Shown: piece by piece, positions 16,605-25,001 of the stretch
Numbering within the stretch: the first letter of the stretch is position 1
Layout: every line of letters starts with the position of its first letter
Source of the DNA: Natronoarchaeum rubrum
GTDB taxonomy: Archaea; Halobacteriota; Halobacteria; Halobacteriales; Natronoarchaeaceae
Assembly: GCF_024494695.1 (NCBI RefSeq)
Contig: NZ_JANHDP010000008.1
Location: 186,001-250,000 of the forward strand
Length of the DNA: 64,000 bases
Reading direction: 5' to 3'
Notes under the pieces: model-generated
What the model was told of the DNA's origin: nothing
Database searches by the model: none
What the model saw: the letters and a program-made list of their open reading frames with translations, nothing else
Made by a program: the position numbers and the translations under genes

Positions 16605-17519
16605 ATGGACGCGGGCCCGACGTACTCCATCGCCGTCTGCAACTACAACATGGCGGAGACGCTGGAGCGAGCCCTCCGAAGCATGATCGAGCAGGTCGAC
16701 CCCGACCGCTTCGAGGTCGTCGTCGTCGACGGGGGCTCCAGCGACGGCAGCCGGGAGATTCTCCGAGAACTGTCCGAGGAGTACGACAATCTCCGTGCGG
16801 TGCTGGATCGCGCCGACGAGTGCGACCACCTGGGCGGCGATCGCAACATCTCCTTCGAGGAGGCGGAGGGCGAGTACGTCCTCGAATCGCTCGACACGGA
16901 CGACCGGTACTTCGAGGGGATCATCGAGGACTTCGTCGACATCTACCACCGGCTGGAAGCCGAGATCGACACCCAGTTTTTCCTCTCGGGGACCGGCATC
17001 AACATGGCGCCCCGCGAACTCCTGCTGGAGGTTCCCTACTACGACCTCGGTGGGGCGGAGGACCGTGACTTCTGGCGTCGGCTGTTCGCTCGCGACGCGC
17101 TCGTCTGGCTCGACCACGGCCCCGTCTCGGAGGAGATCGGGTATCACATGTCGTTTACCGACGAAATTCGGCGCGATCTCCACGGGAAGGTCTGTGATTT
17201 CCAGTCGGGGATCTCGCTGCCGTCGGCGCTGCGATGGTCGCTGTACCACGAACGACAGTTCATCCTGGAGCGGGACCGGGGACCGATCCAGAACACGTTG
17301 AAGAAGCCCTACGACTTCGCGTCGCACCTGTACGCCTATCTGAAAGCCCGAAACCTGGAACAGCACGAGGCGCCGCCCGAGTTCCGCGAGAAGGGAGCGC
17401 TCGAACGACACATTGCACGAGAACGGGCCACGCTGCCGGAGCTCGCCGAGCGGTTCGACTTCGACGTCGACCCCGCCGAGTTCAGCGAGGCCGGGCGACG
17501 AGCGTACTTGGGAGAATGA
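16605..17519 (+). CDS. Family 2 glycosyltransferase
   Basis: The 304-residue protein begins YSIAVCNYNMAETLERAL and continues with VVVVDGGSSDGSREIL, the nucleotide-binding start of GT2 enzymes. ESLDTDDRYF supplies the DxD motif. GGAEDRDFWRRLF fits the acceptor/catalytic acidic motif usually written as ED plus Trp. No membrane segment is apparent, so it is probably a cytosolic or peripheral transferase that builds a lipid-linked glycan. The stop codon overlaps the ATG of the flippase (ATGA), which couples synthesis to export. Confidence 0.85.
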   Translation: MDAGPTYSIAVCNYNMAETLERALRSMIEQVDPDRFEVVVVDGGSSDGSREILRELSEEYDNLRAVLDRADECDHLGGDRNISFEEAEGEYVLESLDTDDRYFEGIIEDFVDIYHRLEAEIDTQFFLSGTGINMAPRELLLEVPYYDLGGAEDRDFWRRLFARDALVWLDHGPVSEEIGYHMSFTDEIRRDLHGKVCDFQSGISLPSALRWSLYHERQFILERDRGPIQNTLKKPYDFASHLYAYLKARNLEQHEAPPEFREKGALERHIARERATLPELAERFDFDVDPAEFSEAGRRAYLGE

Positions 17520-18967
17520 GCGGCGAGGACACCCACGAACTCGATCTCGGTCGCGAGGCGATGGTTGGCTTCGCGTCGAACGCCGCGATGATGGCGTTCG
17601 GCTTCGCCGGGGTCGTGCTGTTCGCGCGGGTGCTGGGCCCCGCCGGCCTCGGCGCCTACTATCTCGTCCTGGCAGGGGGACGTACTCTCTCACAGCTCAG
17701 CAACGGCGTCGGCGCGGCGGTGAAAAAACGGGCGAGCGAGGCGGACACCGACCCGCGAGCGTTCCTCGGCGTCGGGCTGCTGGCACACCTCGCGGTGTCG
17801 GTCGCCGTCGCCGTCCTCGCCGTGCTCTTCGGGCCGCTGATCGAACGGGTCGTCGACGTGCCCCGACTCGCGGTGAGCGTGTCGGCGATCGTGTTCAGCC
17901 TCGGTCTGTTCCAGATCTGTAACGAGCTGTACGCCGGGATCGGGAAACCGGGCTACGCGTCGTGGGCCGACACCGTCCGGTCGATGCTGACGCTGCTGCT
18001 GCAGGTCGCGTTCATCCTGCTAGACTGGGGACCGTTCGGGCTCGTCGTCGCCTTCGCCGCGGCCAGTTTTATCTCCGGCGTCGGCGTCTGGGTCGCCTCA
18101 GGCGTCGTGCCGCGACTACCGTCGCGCGAGACCGTCGAATCGACCGCTACGTACGCTCGCTGGAGCGTTCCAGATAATATAGTTAGTGACCTATACGGCC
18201 GTGCAGATATCATCATCGTGGGTATATTCGCAGGGAATACTGCAGTGGGGTTCTACGAGACTGCGGTCAGACTGGTCCAGCCCGGAGCGTTCTTCGCGAC
18301 ATCGATTAGTGGTCCCTTGACGGTGAAAGTGAGCGGCTTGTCCTCTCGTAACCACAAGATTATTCCGGATCTCAAGAATGCGATGTCATACGCGGGACTG
18401 CTTGCGGTCCCGATTTTCTTCGGAGCGACGGCGATGTCTACCGAGATCATGCAAACAGTCTTTGGTAGTGAGTTCACCGGTGCTGGATCAGCACTCATCG
18501 GCCTTGCCGTCTTCCAGATCCTCAATGGATATGCGAAACCATTTGAATCGGTGATTAGCGGCTCCGATCGGATTCGCCTGCAGTTCGGCGTGTCGGTGGT
18601 CGTCGTTGTGGTTCATCTACCTCTCGCGATAGCCTTGGGGAGCATCTATGGACTTGAAGGAGTTATTGCGTCTACAGTTTTTGCAGAGGTACTCAGGCTT
18701 TCCGCATACCAACTGCTCACAAGACGGCTGTTTAAGGAGTTCGTCGCACCGCGTCCAGTTGCTGCTCAACTCGTTTCGGGCGCCCTCATGGGCATACTAG
18801 TATTCGTCGTAGTCGAGACGATAGTCGCTATTCGGGGGTGGCCATCGTTGCTCTTACTTGTCGCTGTCGGAGCGACGGTGTACTTTACGGCGCTTGGGAT
18901 GATAAGCAGTCACTTCCGAGTCACGCTAAATAACGTTCTCCGCCCCGTAGTAAATTACTCAGAATAA
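17516..18967 (+). CDS. Polysaccharide/lipid-linked oligosaccharide flippase (Wzx/MATE-like)
   Basis: The 483-residue protein is hydrophobic along its length, with about 12-14 predicted transmembrane helices. It has the typical opening of the polysaccharide transporter family (GFASNAAMMAFGFAGVVLFARVLGPAGLGAYYLV). Such proteins move lipid-linked glycans across the cytoplasmic membrane for S-layer or cell-surface glycosylation. It overlaps the upstream glycosyltransferase by 4 nt. Base composition changes sharply near 18165: the first 650 bp are GC-rich like the genome, and the rest is much lower in GC with AT-ending codons, although the reading frame is unbroken. The gene therefore looks like a recombinant of two alleles. 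Confidence 0.85.
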   Translation: MSGEDTHELDLGREAMVGFASNAAMMAFGFAGVVLFARVLGPAGLGAYYLVLAGGRTLSQLSNGVGAAVKKRASEADTDPRAFLGVGLLAHLAVSVAVAVLAVLFGPLIERVVDVPRLAVSVSAIVFSLGLFQICNELYAGIGKPGYASWADTVRSMLTLLLQVAFILLDWGPFGLVVAFAAASFISGVGVWVASGVVPRLPSRETVESTATYARWSVPDNIVSDLYGRADIIIVGIFAGNTAVGFYETAVRLVQPGAFFATSISGPLTVKVSGLSSRNHKIIPDLKNAMSYAGLLAVPIFFGATAMSTEIMQTVFGSEFTGAGSALIGLAVFQILNGYAKPFESVISGSDRIRLQFGVSVVVVVVHLPLAIALGSIYGLEGVIASTVFAEVLRLSAYQLLTRRLFKEFVAPRPVAAQLVSGALMGILVFVVVETIVAIRGWPSLLLLVAVGATVYFTALGMISSHFRVTLNNVLRPVVNYSE

Positions 18968-20090
18968 CAGAAGTAGACTACCGACCGATTGCTTGATTGG
19001 TGTGGACTCGAATATTCTGAATGACCAATGAATCAGTCGCAACAAAACAATATCGTTCTCCTCTGTTTGGATTCGGTTCGCAAAGACTATTTTGAGGAGT
19101 ATGCAACCAGATTACGCCAGATTTCAGACATAGAGTTTCTTCAGTGCCGAGCTGCCAGTGGGTGGTCAGTGCCAAGCCATGCTTCGATGCTGACAGGAAC
19201 TCTCCCTCACCAACATGGAGTACACGCCTATAACCGAAACTTTTCGGAGCTCACGCGAGAGGATACGTTCCTCAAAGACCTGCCGGACCACCGCGCCCTC
19301 GGAGCGTCCGCAAATGTATACGCCAGCGAGGCTTTTGGCTTCGACGGCCCATTCGATGAGTATCGATCAGTTTCTCCAGATCGCCGGTTCCCTGAAGGAA
19401 TGGACGTTGAGCGTTGGGGACAGCAGTGTAATAAAACTGGGATCAACCGGTATGTAGCGTTCATCCGTGCCGCGCTGGCTCACGAACACCAGTTCGCTAG
19501 CCTCGCGAACGGCGCGTTTACCGAACTCGCAAATCGCCTTGACAATGCACCGCTCCCCTCGCCGTTCGATGACGGGGCACGAGTTGTTTCGAAGGAAGTG
19601 AGAAGCCTCATCGACCAGAATAAAGAGCCGTTTTTTATGTTTGCAAACCTCATGGACGCCCACGGCCCGTTCAATCACGTCCTGAGCTACGATCGATCCT
19701 TGTATGACGTTCCACTATCTTGGAATTCTGGGAAGTACAGCACCCATAAGCTCAATACGGAGGGAATCACAGAGGATACGCACCACCACGTTGAACACAC
19801 CCGAGAACTATATGTAGGTGCAGTTGACTACCTAGATCGGAAAGTTAGCGATCTGGTCAACTGGCTCAACGCCAACACGGAGCGCGAGACGGTCGTCGTC
19901 ATCACTGCCGACCACGGCGAAAACTTAGGATTTGACGCCGACGAGGAACTGCTTGCTCACAGGGGCGTACTTACTGAAGGACTATTGCATGTTCCCCTAA
20001 TTGTGGTGAATGCTCCCGACAGTTGGAAGGACATCGATCAGTCCCGATACGTATCCCATTGCTCACTAGGCGGGTTACTCGTCGGCCTCG
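18165..20090. other. Lower-GC tract with boundaries inside two genes (probable recombined allele)
   Basis: From about 18165 (mid-flippase) to about 20090 (near the end of sulfatase-superfamily gene 3), composition drops. Two sampled 60-base lines count about 50% and 42% G+C, against about 70% for a line in the flippase 5' end. Codons ending in A or T become common. Both genes stay in frame across the boundaries. The right boundary falls in a stretch that is nearly identical to gene 4 (20068-20095 versus 21549-21576). No transposase or repeats flank it, so homologous replacement from a relative or between paralogues is the likely origin. Confidence 0.7.
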
Positions 20091-20452
20091 CAAACGGCGA
20101 GGTGCCCGATATCACCGCCGACCGCGTCGCAGGCGAGCGGATCGGCTCGAATGTACCTGAAGCTGCAGACGAGGACGAGCGCGCCGAGTGGGACCGGATG
20201 ATCCGCGTCGTCTACGACGGCGAGACGAAGTACGAGTGGGACTCGGCGGACGAGACGACCCGGTACCGGCTCGACGCCGAGCGGCCGAACTGGCAGGAGC
20301 CGACCGAGGGCGACGTGCCGGTCGAGGAGCTCGAAGCCGAGTTCTTCGACGAGCCCCTGGCCGAGTACAAACAGCGAGCCAGAAGCCGGAGCGAAGCCGC
20401 CGACGTCGACGACGTGATCGAGGATCGGCTCTCGGATCTCGGCTACGTCTAA
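19028..20452 (+). CDS. Sulfatase/alkaline-phosphatase superfamily enzyme 3 (Ser-type)
   Basis: The 474-residue protein has LLCLDSVRKDYF with the first metal ligand, WSVPSHASMLTG with Ser47 at the nucleophile position, the FANLMDAHGPF segment and VITADHGENLG. The tail is DRLSDLGYV. It is most similar to the next gene: both have CRAAS before the nucleophile loop and LPHxHGxHxxNRxFSEL after it. Enzymes 1 and 2 form a separate pair. Most of this gene lies in the lower-GC tract, but its last 360 bp are GC-rich, so it is a mosaic. No signal peptide is seen. Function is probably phospho- or sulfo-ester chemistry on a surface glycan. Confidence 0.78.
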   Translation: MNQSQQNNIVLLCLDSVRKDYFEEYATRLRQISDIEFLQCRAASGWSVPSHASMLTGTLPHQHGVHAYNRNFSELTREDTFLKDLPDHRALGASANVYASEAFGFDGPFDEYRSVSPDRRFPEGMDVERWGQQCNKTGINRYVAFIRAALAHEHQFASLANGAFTELANRLDNAPLPSPFDDGARVVSKEVRSLIDQNKEPFFMFANLMDAHGPFNHVLSYDRSLYDVPLSWNSGKYSTHKLNTEGITEDTHHHVEHTRELYVGAVDYLDRKVSDLVNWLNANTERETVVVITADHGENLGFDADEELLAHRGVLTEGLLHVPLIVVNAPDSWKDIDQSRYVSHCSLGGLLVGLANGEVPDITADRVAGERIGSNVPEAADEDERAEWDRMIRVVYDGETKYEWDSADETTRYRLDAERPNWQEPTEGDVPVEELEAEFFDEPLAEYKQRARSRSEAADVDDVIEDRLSDLGYV

Positions 20453-20528
20453 CGCGTCTGGACGCCGGAGGACCGCAGGACGCCACAGCACGAAGAGCAT
20501 TTGAGCCTCCCCCTCCTGAGAGCCGACA

Positions 20529-21932
20529 ATGCGTAACATCGTCCTCCTCTGTCTGGACACGGTCCGCAAGGACTACTTCGACGAGTACGCGCCCCGCTTG
20601 CGCGAGCGGGCCGATCTGGAGTTCTCGCAGTGCAGGGCGGCGAGTTCCTGGAGCGTCCCGAGCCACGCGTCGATGTTCACCGGCGAGCTTCCTCACCGTC
20701 ACGGCATCCACACCCACAACCGGGACTTCTCCGAACTCGCCCGCGAGGACACGTTTCTGGCCGACCTCCCGGACCACCGCGCGGTCGGCGCCTCGGCGAA
20801 CGTCTGGGCGGGCACCTCGTTCGGCTTCGACGCGCTGTTCGATTCCTTTTCGGACGTCTCGCCCGACAGGCGATTTCCCGCCGGCATCGACGTCGGGCAG
20901 TTCGGGCAGCGCTGCGACGCGACCGGCGTTCGGCGCCACGCCGCGTTCGTCCGCGAGGCGCTGGATCACGAGCATCCCGCGGCGAGCCTCGCGAACGGCG
21001 CGTTCGTCCAGATCGACGACTGGCTCTCGCGGCTCCCGGTGCCGAACCCGTTCGACGACGGCGCGGCGATCATCGCGCGCGAGGCCCGCTCGCAGGTCGA
21101 CGACGGCCCGGAGCCGTTCTTCCTGTTCGCGAACTTCATGGACGCCCACGGACCGCTCCACCACGTCAGGGGGTACGACCGGTCGCTGCACGACGCGCCG
21201 CTGTCGTGGACCTCGGAGGACGTCGACTTCGGAACCGCCGTCGAGGCCGACGATCGAGAGCAGATCGAGCGGTACACCGACCTGTACGGCGCGTCGATCG
21301 ACTACCTCGATCGGCAAGTGTGTGACCTGATCGACTGGCTCGACGCGAACACCGACCGCGAGACGACGGTCGTCGTCACCGCCGACCACGGCGACAACAT
21401 GGGGACGGCGGTCGACGGCGGCCGCTGGGGCCACGTCGAGAGCACGCTCACGGAGGGGCTGTTGCACGTCCCGCTACTCGTCGTGAACGCGCCCGAGGAG
21501 TTCGACGCCGTCGACGAGTCGCGCTACGTCTCCCACTGCTCGCTCCCCGAGTTGCTCGTCGGCCTCGCGAACGGCGAGGTGCCAGACGTGACCGCAGACC
21601 GGATCGCCGCCGAGCGGATCGGGCACAGCGGGCGGCTCAGCGACATCGACGACCACCGCGACACCGAAGCGGACAGTCTGGTGCGCGCCGTCTACGAGGA
21701 CGACCGCAAGCACCTGTGGGGGAGCGGCGACGACCGAACGGTCTTCCGGCTGGATCCCGAGCGGGCGTGTTGGGAGGAGCCGACCCAGGACTCGTTCGAT
21801 CCCGACCGCTTCGCAGAGATGTTCGACGTTCCTGCGGGCGAGTACAAGGACCGCGCCGCCGCCGGCGACGAAGAGATGGATGTCGACGGAACGATTCAGG
21901 ACCGGCTGGCCGATCTCGGGTACCTGTCGTAG
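20529..21932 (+). CDS. Sulfatase/alkaline-phosphatase superfamily enzyme 4 (Ser-type)
   Basis: The 467-residue protein starts MRNIVLLCLDTVRKDYF and carries WSVPSHASMFTG with Ser42 as the likely nucleophile. FMDAHGPLHH and VVTADHGDNMG supply metal and substrate contacts. The tail is DRLADLGYLS. It is the closest relative of enzyme 3 but has normal high GC. A weak TATA-like AGCATTTGAG lies about 25 nt before the ATG. The gene ends 28 nt before the convergent GT4 gene. With four paralogues interleaved with glycosyltransferases, each enzyme may act on a different sugar or linkage; this is inference. Confidence 0.8.
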   Translation: MRNIVLLCLDTVRKDYFDEYAPRLRERADLEFSQCRAASSWSVPSHASMFTGELPHRHGIHTHNRDFSELAREDTFLADLPDHRAVGASANVWAGTSFGFDALFDSFSDVSPDRRFPAGIDVGQFGQRCDATGVRRHAAFVREALDHEHPAASLANGAFVQIDDWLSRLPVPNPFDDGAAIIAREARSQVDDGPEPFFLFANFMDAHGPLHHVRGYDRSLHDAPLSWTSEDVDFGTAVEADDREQIERYTDLYGASIDYLDRQVCDLIDWLDANTDRETTVVVTADHGDNMGTAVDGGRWGHVESTLTEGLLHVPLLVVNAPEEFDAVDESRYVSHCSLPELLVGLANGEVPDVTADRIAAERIGHSGRLSDIDDHRDTEADSLVRAVYEDDRKHLWGSGDDRTVFRLDPERACWEEPTQDSFDPDRFAEMFDVPAGEYKDRAAAGDEEMDVDGTIQDRLADLGYLS

Positions 21933-21960
21933 ATCCCTGGCTCCGAGAGGCGCGATGCCA

Positions 21961-23004
21961 TCACTCGGACCGGTACAGCCGTTCGAGATCGTCGACGACG
22001 CCGTCCCACGTCGGGAGCGTCGTCGGGTCGGGCGTTCGCGTCGCCGCCTCCCGGATCGCCGCCGCGACCGACTCGGGGTCGACGTCGCGCGCACCGACGC
22101 AATCCGGGCGGTCGGTCCAGTCCGCGAGCGCGCCCTCGGCGAGGACAGCGCAGGGCGTCCCGGCGGCCAGCGCCTCGCCGACCGAGAGTCCGAACGCCTC
22201 GAACGACGACATCGTCGCGTAAGCGTCGGCGCCGGCGTACAGCCCCGGAAGCTCGTCGTCGGGCACGTAGCCCAGCAGTTTCACGCGGTCGGCGACGCCC
22301 GCCTCGGCCGCCGCCGCGCGGAGATCGTCGGCGTAGGGACCGCTGCCGGCGACGAGGAGATCGTACTCGGGGAGCTCCGGCAGCGCGCGGACGACGTGCT
22401 GGACGCCCTTGTACTCCTCCAGACGACCGACCGTGAGCAGGTACGGTCGGTCGCGCTCCCGCGGAGCGGCGCCGCGGAATCGCTCGACGTCGATCCCGTT
22501 GGGAATCACCGTCGCGTCGACGCCGAAGTCCTCGCGTAGCAGGTCGCGCTCGTGATCGCCGACCGCGACGACGGCGTCCGCGCGATCGAGCGCCCGGCGG
22601 CCGAGCGTTCGGTAGACGGTCAGCAACCGATCGCGAACCGCGCTCGCGCTGCCGCCGTGGTAGTGGGTCGTCGCGACGAACCGCTCGTCGTCGACGGCCA
22701 GCGCGGCGAACAGCAGCGGCAGCGAGTGGTAGTTGTGCGCGTGAACGACGTCGGCGTCGACGTTCCTGACGCTCCGGACCACGCCCGGCGCGACGTGGAA
22801 CGCCCCGCCCGGAGCGACGCCGCGATGGCGCCGCACGGCGACGCCGTTCCGGGTTTCCGCGGTCGACACGTCGTCTCCGGCGTCGGCCGTCGCGACCGTC
22901 ACGTCGTGACCGCGCTCGGCGAGACGTTCGCTGATCTCCCTGACGTGCGTCTCGACGCCGCCGGTTTGGGGAGGGTACCGCGGGACGACCTGGAGAATCC
23001 TCAC
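21961..23004 (-). CDS. Family 4 glycosyltransferase
   Basis: The 347-residue protein has a GT-B fold. The start VRILQVVPRYPPQTGGVETH gives the N-terminal acceptor domain. LTVGRLEEYKGVQ opens the C-terminal nucleotide-sugar domain, and EAFGLSVGEALAAGTPC is the E-x7-E donor motif of GT4. It should transfer a hexose from a nucleotide donor to a lipid-linked or membrane-associated acceptor. The GTG start at 23004 overlaps the upstream gene stop (GTGA), so longer frames are rejected. It faces the four-enzyme cluster convergently. Confidence 0.88.
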   Translation of the reverse strand: MRILQVVPRYPPQTGGVETHVREISERLAERGHDVTVATADAGDDVSTAETRNGVAVRRHRGVAPGGAFHVAPGVVRSVRNVDADVVHAHNYHSLPLLFAALAVDDERFVATTHYHGGSASAVRDRLLTVYRTLGRRALDRADAVVAVGDHERDLLREDFGVDATVIPNGIDVERFRGAAPRERDRPYLLTVGRLEEYKGVQHVVRALPELPEYDLLVAGSGPYADDLRAAAAEAGVADRVKLLGYVPDDELPGLYAGADAYATMSSFEAFGLSVGEALAAGTPCAVLAEGALADWTDRPDCVGARDVDPESVAAAIREAATRTPDPTTLPTWDGVVDDLERLYRSE

Positions 23005-24146
23005 TCGAACGCCTCCCGGGACTCGCGGTCGATCTCCCAGGTGCCCGAAACGTCGCCGGTCACCAGCTGGACGGCGCCGACCAGCAGCGACACCTGCGCG
23101 TCGACGACGGCGTGGAGCGGCTGGAGCGGGCCGAGCAGGTCGCGCTGGCCGAGCCAGAACGCCGCGGCGCCGACGGCCGGCAGCGCGAGGCCGGGCAGCC
23201 CGGCGACGCTCAGCGCGGCGGCCGTCGACAGCGCGGCGGCCAGCACGGCGAGCCACGGCGAGACGATCATGAACCACCAGTTGAAGGGGAGTACGGCACG
23301 TCCGTACTTTCCGTATCGGCCGAGCATGTCGCGGTTGCGCACGAGCGCCTGCACGAGTCCCAGCGCGCGCCGGTCCTTTCGCTTGCGGCGCGCGCCGAAC
23401 GCGGAGACGCCGGACTCGGCGAAGCGGAGGGCGGGATCCATCACGACGCGTCCGCCAGCACGGCGGATCGCGACGGCGATCGACGTGTCGTCGGCGATCG
23501 TGTCCGGCGGGATCGGCGCGAACGCCTCGCGTCGGAACGCGAAGCAGGGGCCGTGGGCGATGAAGGCCGAATCGAGGCGCGTCTCCAGGGACTGGATCCG
23601 CGCGAGCATGTCCCGGTAGTCGCGTTCCACGTCGCTGTCGCCGATCACGTCGGCCTGCCGACCGGTGACGGCGTCGACCCGATCGTCGGCGAGGGTCGCG
23701 ACGGCCTCGCGCAAGACGTCGGGCGCGAGTTCGGCGTCGCAGTCGGTCCGAAAGACGACCTCGCCGTCGGCCGCCCGGATCGCGTCGTTGACGGCGCTCG
23801 CGACGCCGCGGCGTTCTTCCTCCTCGATCAGCGTCAGCTCGGGGGCCTCGCGGTCCGCGAAGAACGCTCGGACGCGATCTGGCGTCGCGTCGTCGCTGGA
23901 GTCGACGACGACGATCTCGACGCGGTCCATCGGGTAGTCGAGATCGCAGAGGCGCTCCAGTTTCCCCTCGACGATCCGCTCCTCGTCGTAGGTCGGGAGG
24001 ACGACGCTGACGGTCGGTTCGTACTCGGGATCTTTCTCGACGGCCGATCCCGAGGGACGATACAGGGCGTACAGCGCGAGAAACGCCGCGTACGGCAGCC
24101 CGGCCACCGCGACGACGAGCAGCGCCGCGCCCACGAGCGGGTGCAT
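23001..24146 (-). CDS. Membrane-bound processive-type GT2 glycosyltransferase
   Basis: The 381-residue protein has an N-terminal membrane helix (VGAALLVVAVAGLPYAAFLALY), then a GT2 catalytic domain with VSVVLPTYDEERIV, IVVVDSSDD and FRTDCDAEL. DDTSIAVAIRRAG follows as the acidic motif. Two to three C-terminal hydrophobic segments begin near NWWFMIVSPWLAVLAA. This is the layout of dolichol-phosphate sugar synthases and polysaccharide synthases such as hyaluronan synthase. It is translationally coupled to the GT4 gene that follows. The active site faces the cytoplasm. Linkage made is unknown. Confidence 0.85.
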   Translation of the reverse strand: MHPLVGAALLVVAVAGLPYAAFLALYALYRPSGSAVEKDPEYEPTVSVVLPTYDEERIVEGKLERLCDLDYPMDRVEIVVVDSSDDATPDRVRAFFADREAPELTLIEEEERRGVASAVNDAIRAADGEVVFRTDCDAELAPDVLREAVATLADDRVDAVTGRQADVIGDSDVERDYRDMLARIQSLETRLDSAFIAHGPCFAFRREAFAPIPPDTIADDTSIAVAIRRAGGRVVMDPALRFAESGVSAFGARRKRKDRRALGLVQALVRNRDMLGRYGKYGRAVLPFNWWFMIVSPWLAVLAAALSTAAALSVAGLPGLALPAVGAAAFWLGQRDLLGPLQPLHAVVDAQVSLLVGAVQLVTGDVSGTWEIDRESREAFE

Positions 24147-24286
24147 GTCCCCAAGAAGCCAGTCACCGACTAAAGCTTCTGTGAACGATGATCGATAGGA
24201 CCACTGACGAGACGTGATCGATCGGAAGTAGATCGTAGCGACGACTTAGCGGCGGGCTGTTCGCTCAAGCGCGCCTTACCGGCCGG

Positions 24287-24763
24287 TCAGAGCGCCGCGT
24301 CCGGGTCGTCCGCGTTCGCGCGCTCCATCGCGCGCTCGGCGTACCAGACCACCGAGAAGTCCTGCGGGCTCGGCAGCGCGCAGGCCGCCCACGCGACCGC
24401 GGCGGCGACGACGCGAGGATCGCCCGTCGCCAGCGGGTCCGGCAGGACGCCGAAGACGACCAGCGCGAACGGCGCCAGCAGCGCGAGCGGCATCAGCGCG
24501 GCGGCGCGCAGCCCCCACGCCGGCGCGTCGGCCGGAACGTTGCGGGGCCGCACCGACGCCCAGGTGCCCAGCAGGCTCGCCCGGAGCAGGCCGGCCGACT
24601 CGCGGTCGGTCAGCCAGCGGATCTCGCAGTCGACGCCGATCGCGCGCAGCGCGAGCGCGTGGGCGTACTCGTGGGCGACGGTGCCGACGCCGAGGGTGCA
24701 GAGCAGGACGGCGCCGACCGCGACGAGCGAGAACGGCGTCGACGCGAGCGAGAGAGGATCCAT
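24287..24763 (-). CDS. Small membrane metalloprotease-like protein (HEYAH motif)
   Basis: The 158-residue protein has three or four hydrophobic segments. HEYAHALALRAIG in the first helical region is an HExxH zinc motif of the kind found in site-2 proteases and related DUF3267/M50-like proteins. A second metal ligand of the M50 type (an NPDG-like motif) is not obvious; SPQDFSVVWYAE near the end is the nearest candidate. It may be an intramembrane protease or a non-proteolytic relative. A TTTAAA at 24804-24809 could be its TATA box. It is divergent from the AIR-synthase-like gene. Confidence 0.6.
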   Translation of the reverse strand: MDPLSLASTPFSLVAVGAVLLCTLGVGTVAHEYAHALALRAIGVDCEIRWLTDRESAGLLRASLLGTWASVRPRNVPADAPAWGLRAAALMPLALLAPFALVVFGVLPDPLATGDPRVVAAAVAWAACALPSPQDFSVVWYAERAMERANADDPDAAL

Positions 24764-25001
24764 AGGACGGTCGTACTCGTCCGGGTAGCCGCGGTAGGAC
24801 CGCTTTAAACTGTCGGTCCGGCGCCTCTTCCTCGGGATTCCGAGAGGTGCCGACGCTGAGGCGTCGGAAGTGTGACCTTACCGGCGATCGGCCCGCCGTC
24901 CGACCTACCGGACCGAACCGCGCCGGGGCGCGGGCGTGACGAACAGGCGAACGAAGGACGCGGAACACAACGTAGAAGGCGCCGACGCGTCGAGTGGCGG
25001 C

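Noticed and set aside
18530..18545. GATATGCGAAACC in the flippase gene, similar to part of the shared 16-bp motif
   Set aside because: It lies inside coding sequence, lacks the GGTT arm and is not near a start codon, so it is treated as chance.
18160..20095. Low-GC tract as an insertion sequence or prophage
   Set aside because: No transposase, integrase, terminal repeats or target duplications are visible, and the tract continues two reading frames without interruption.
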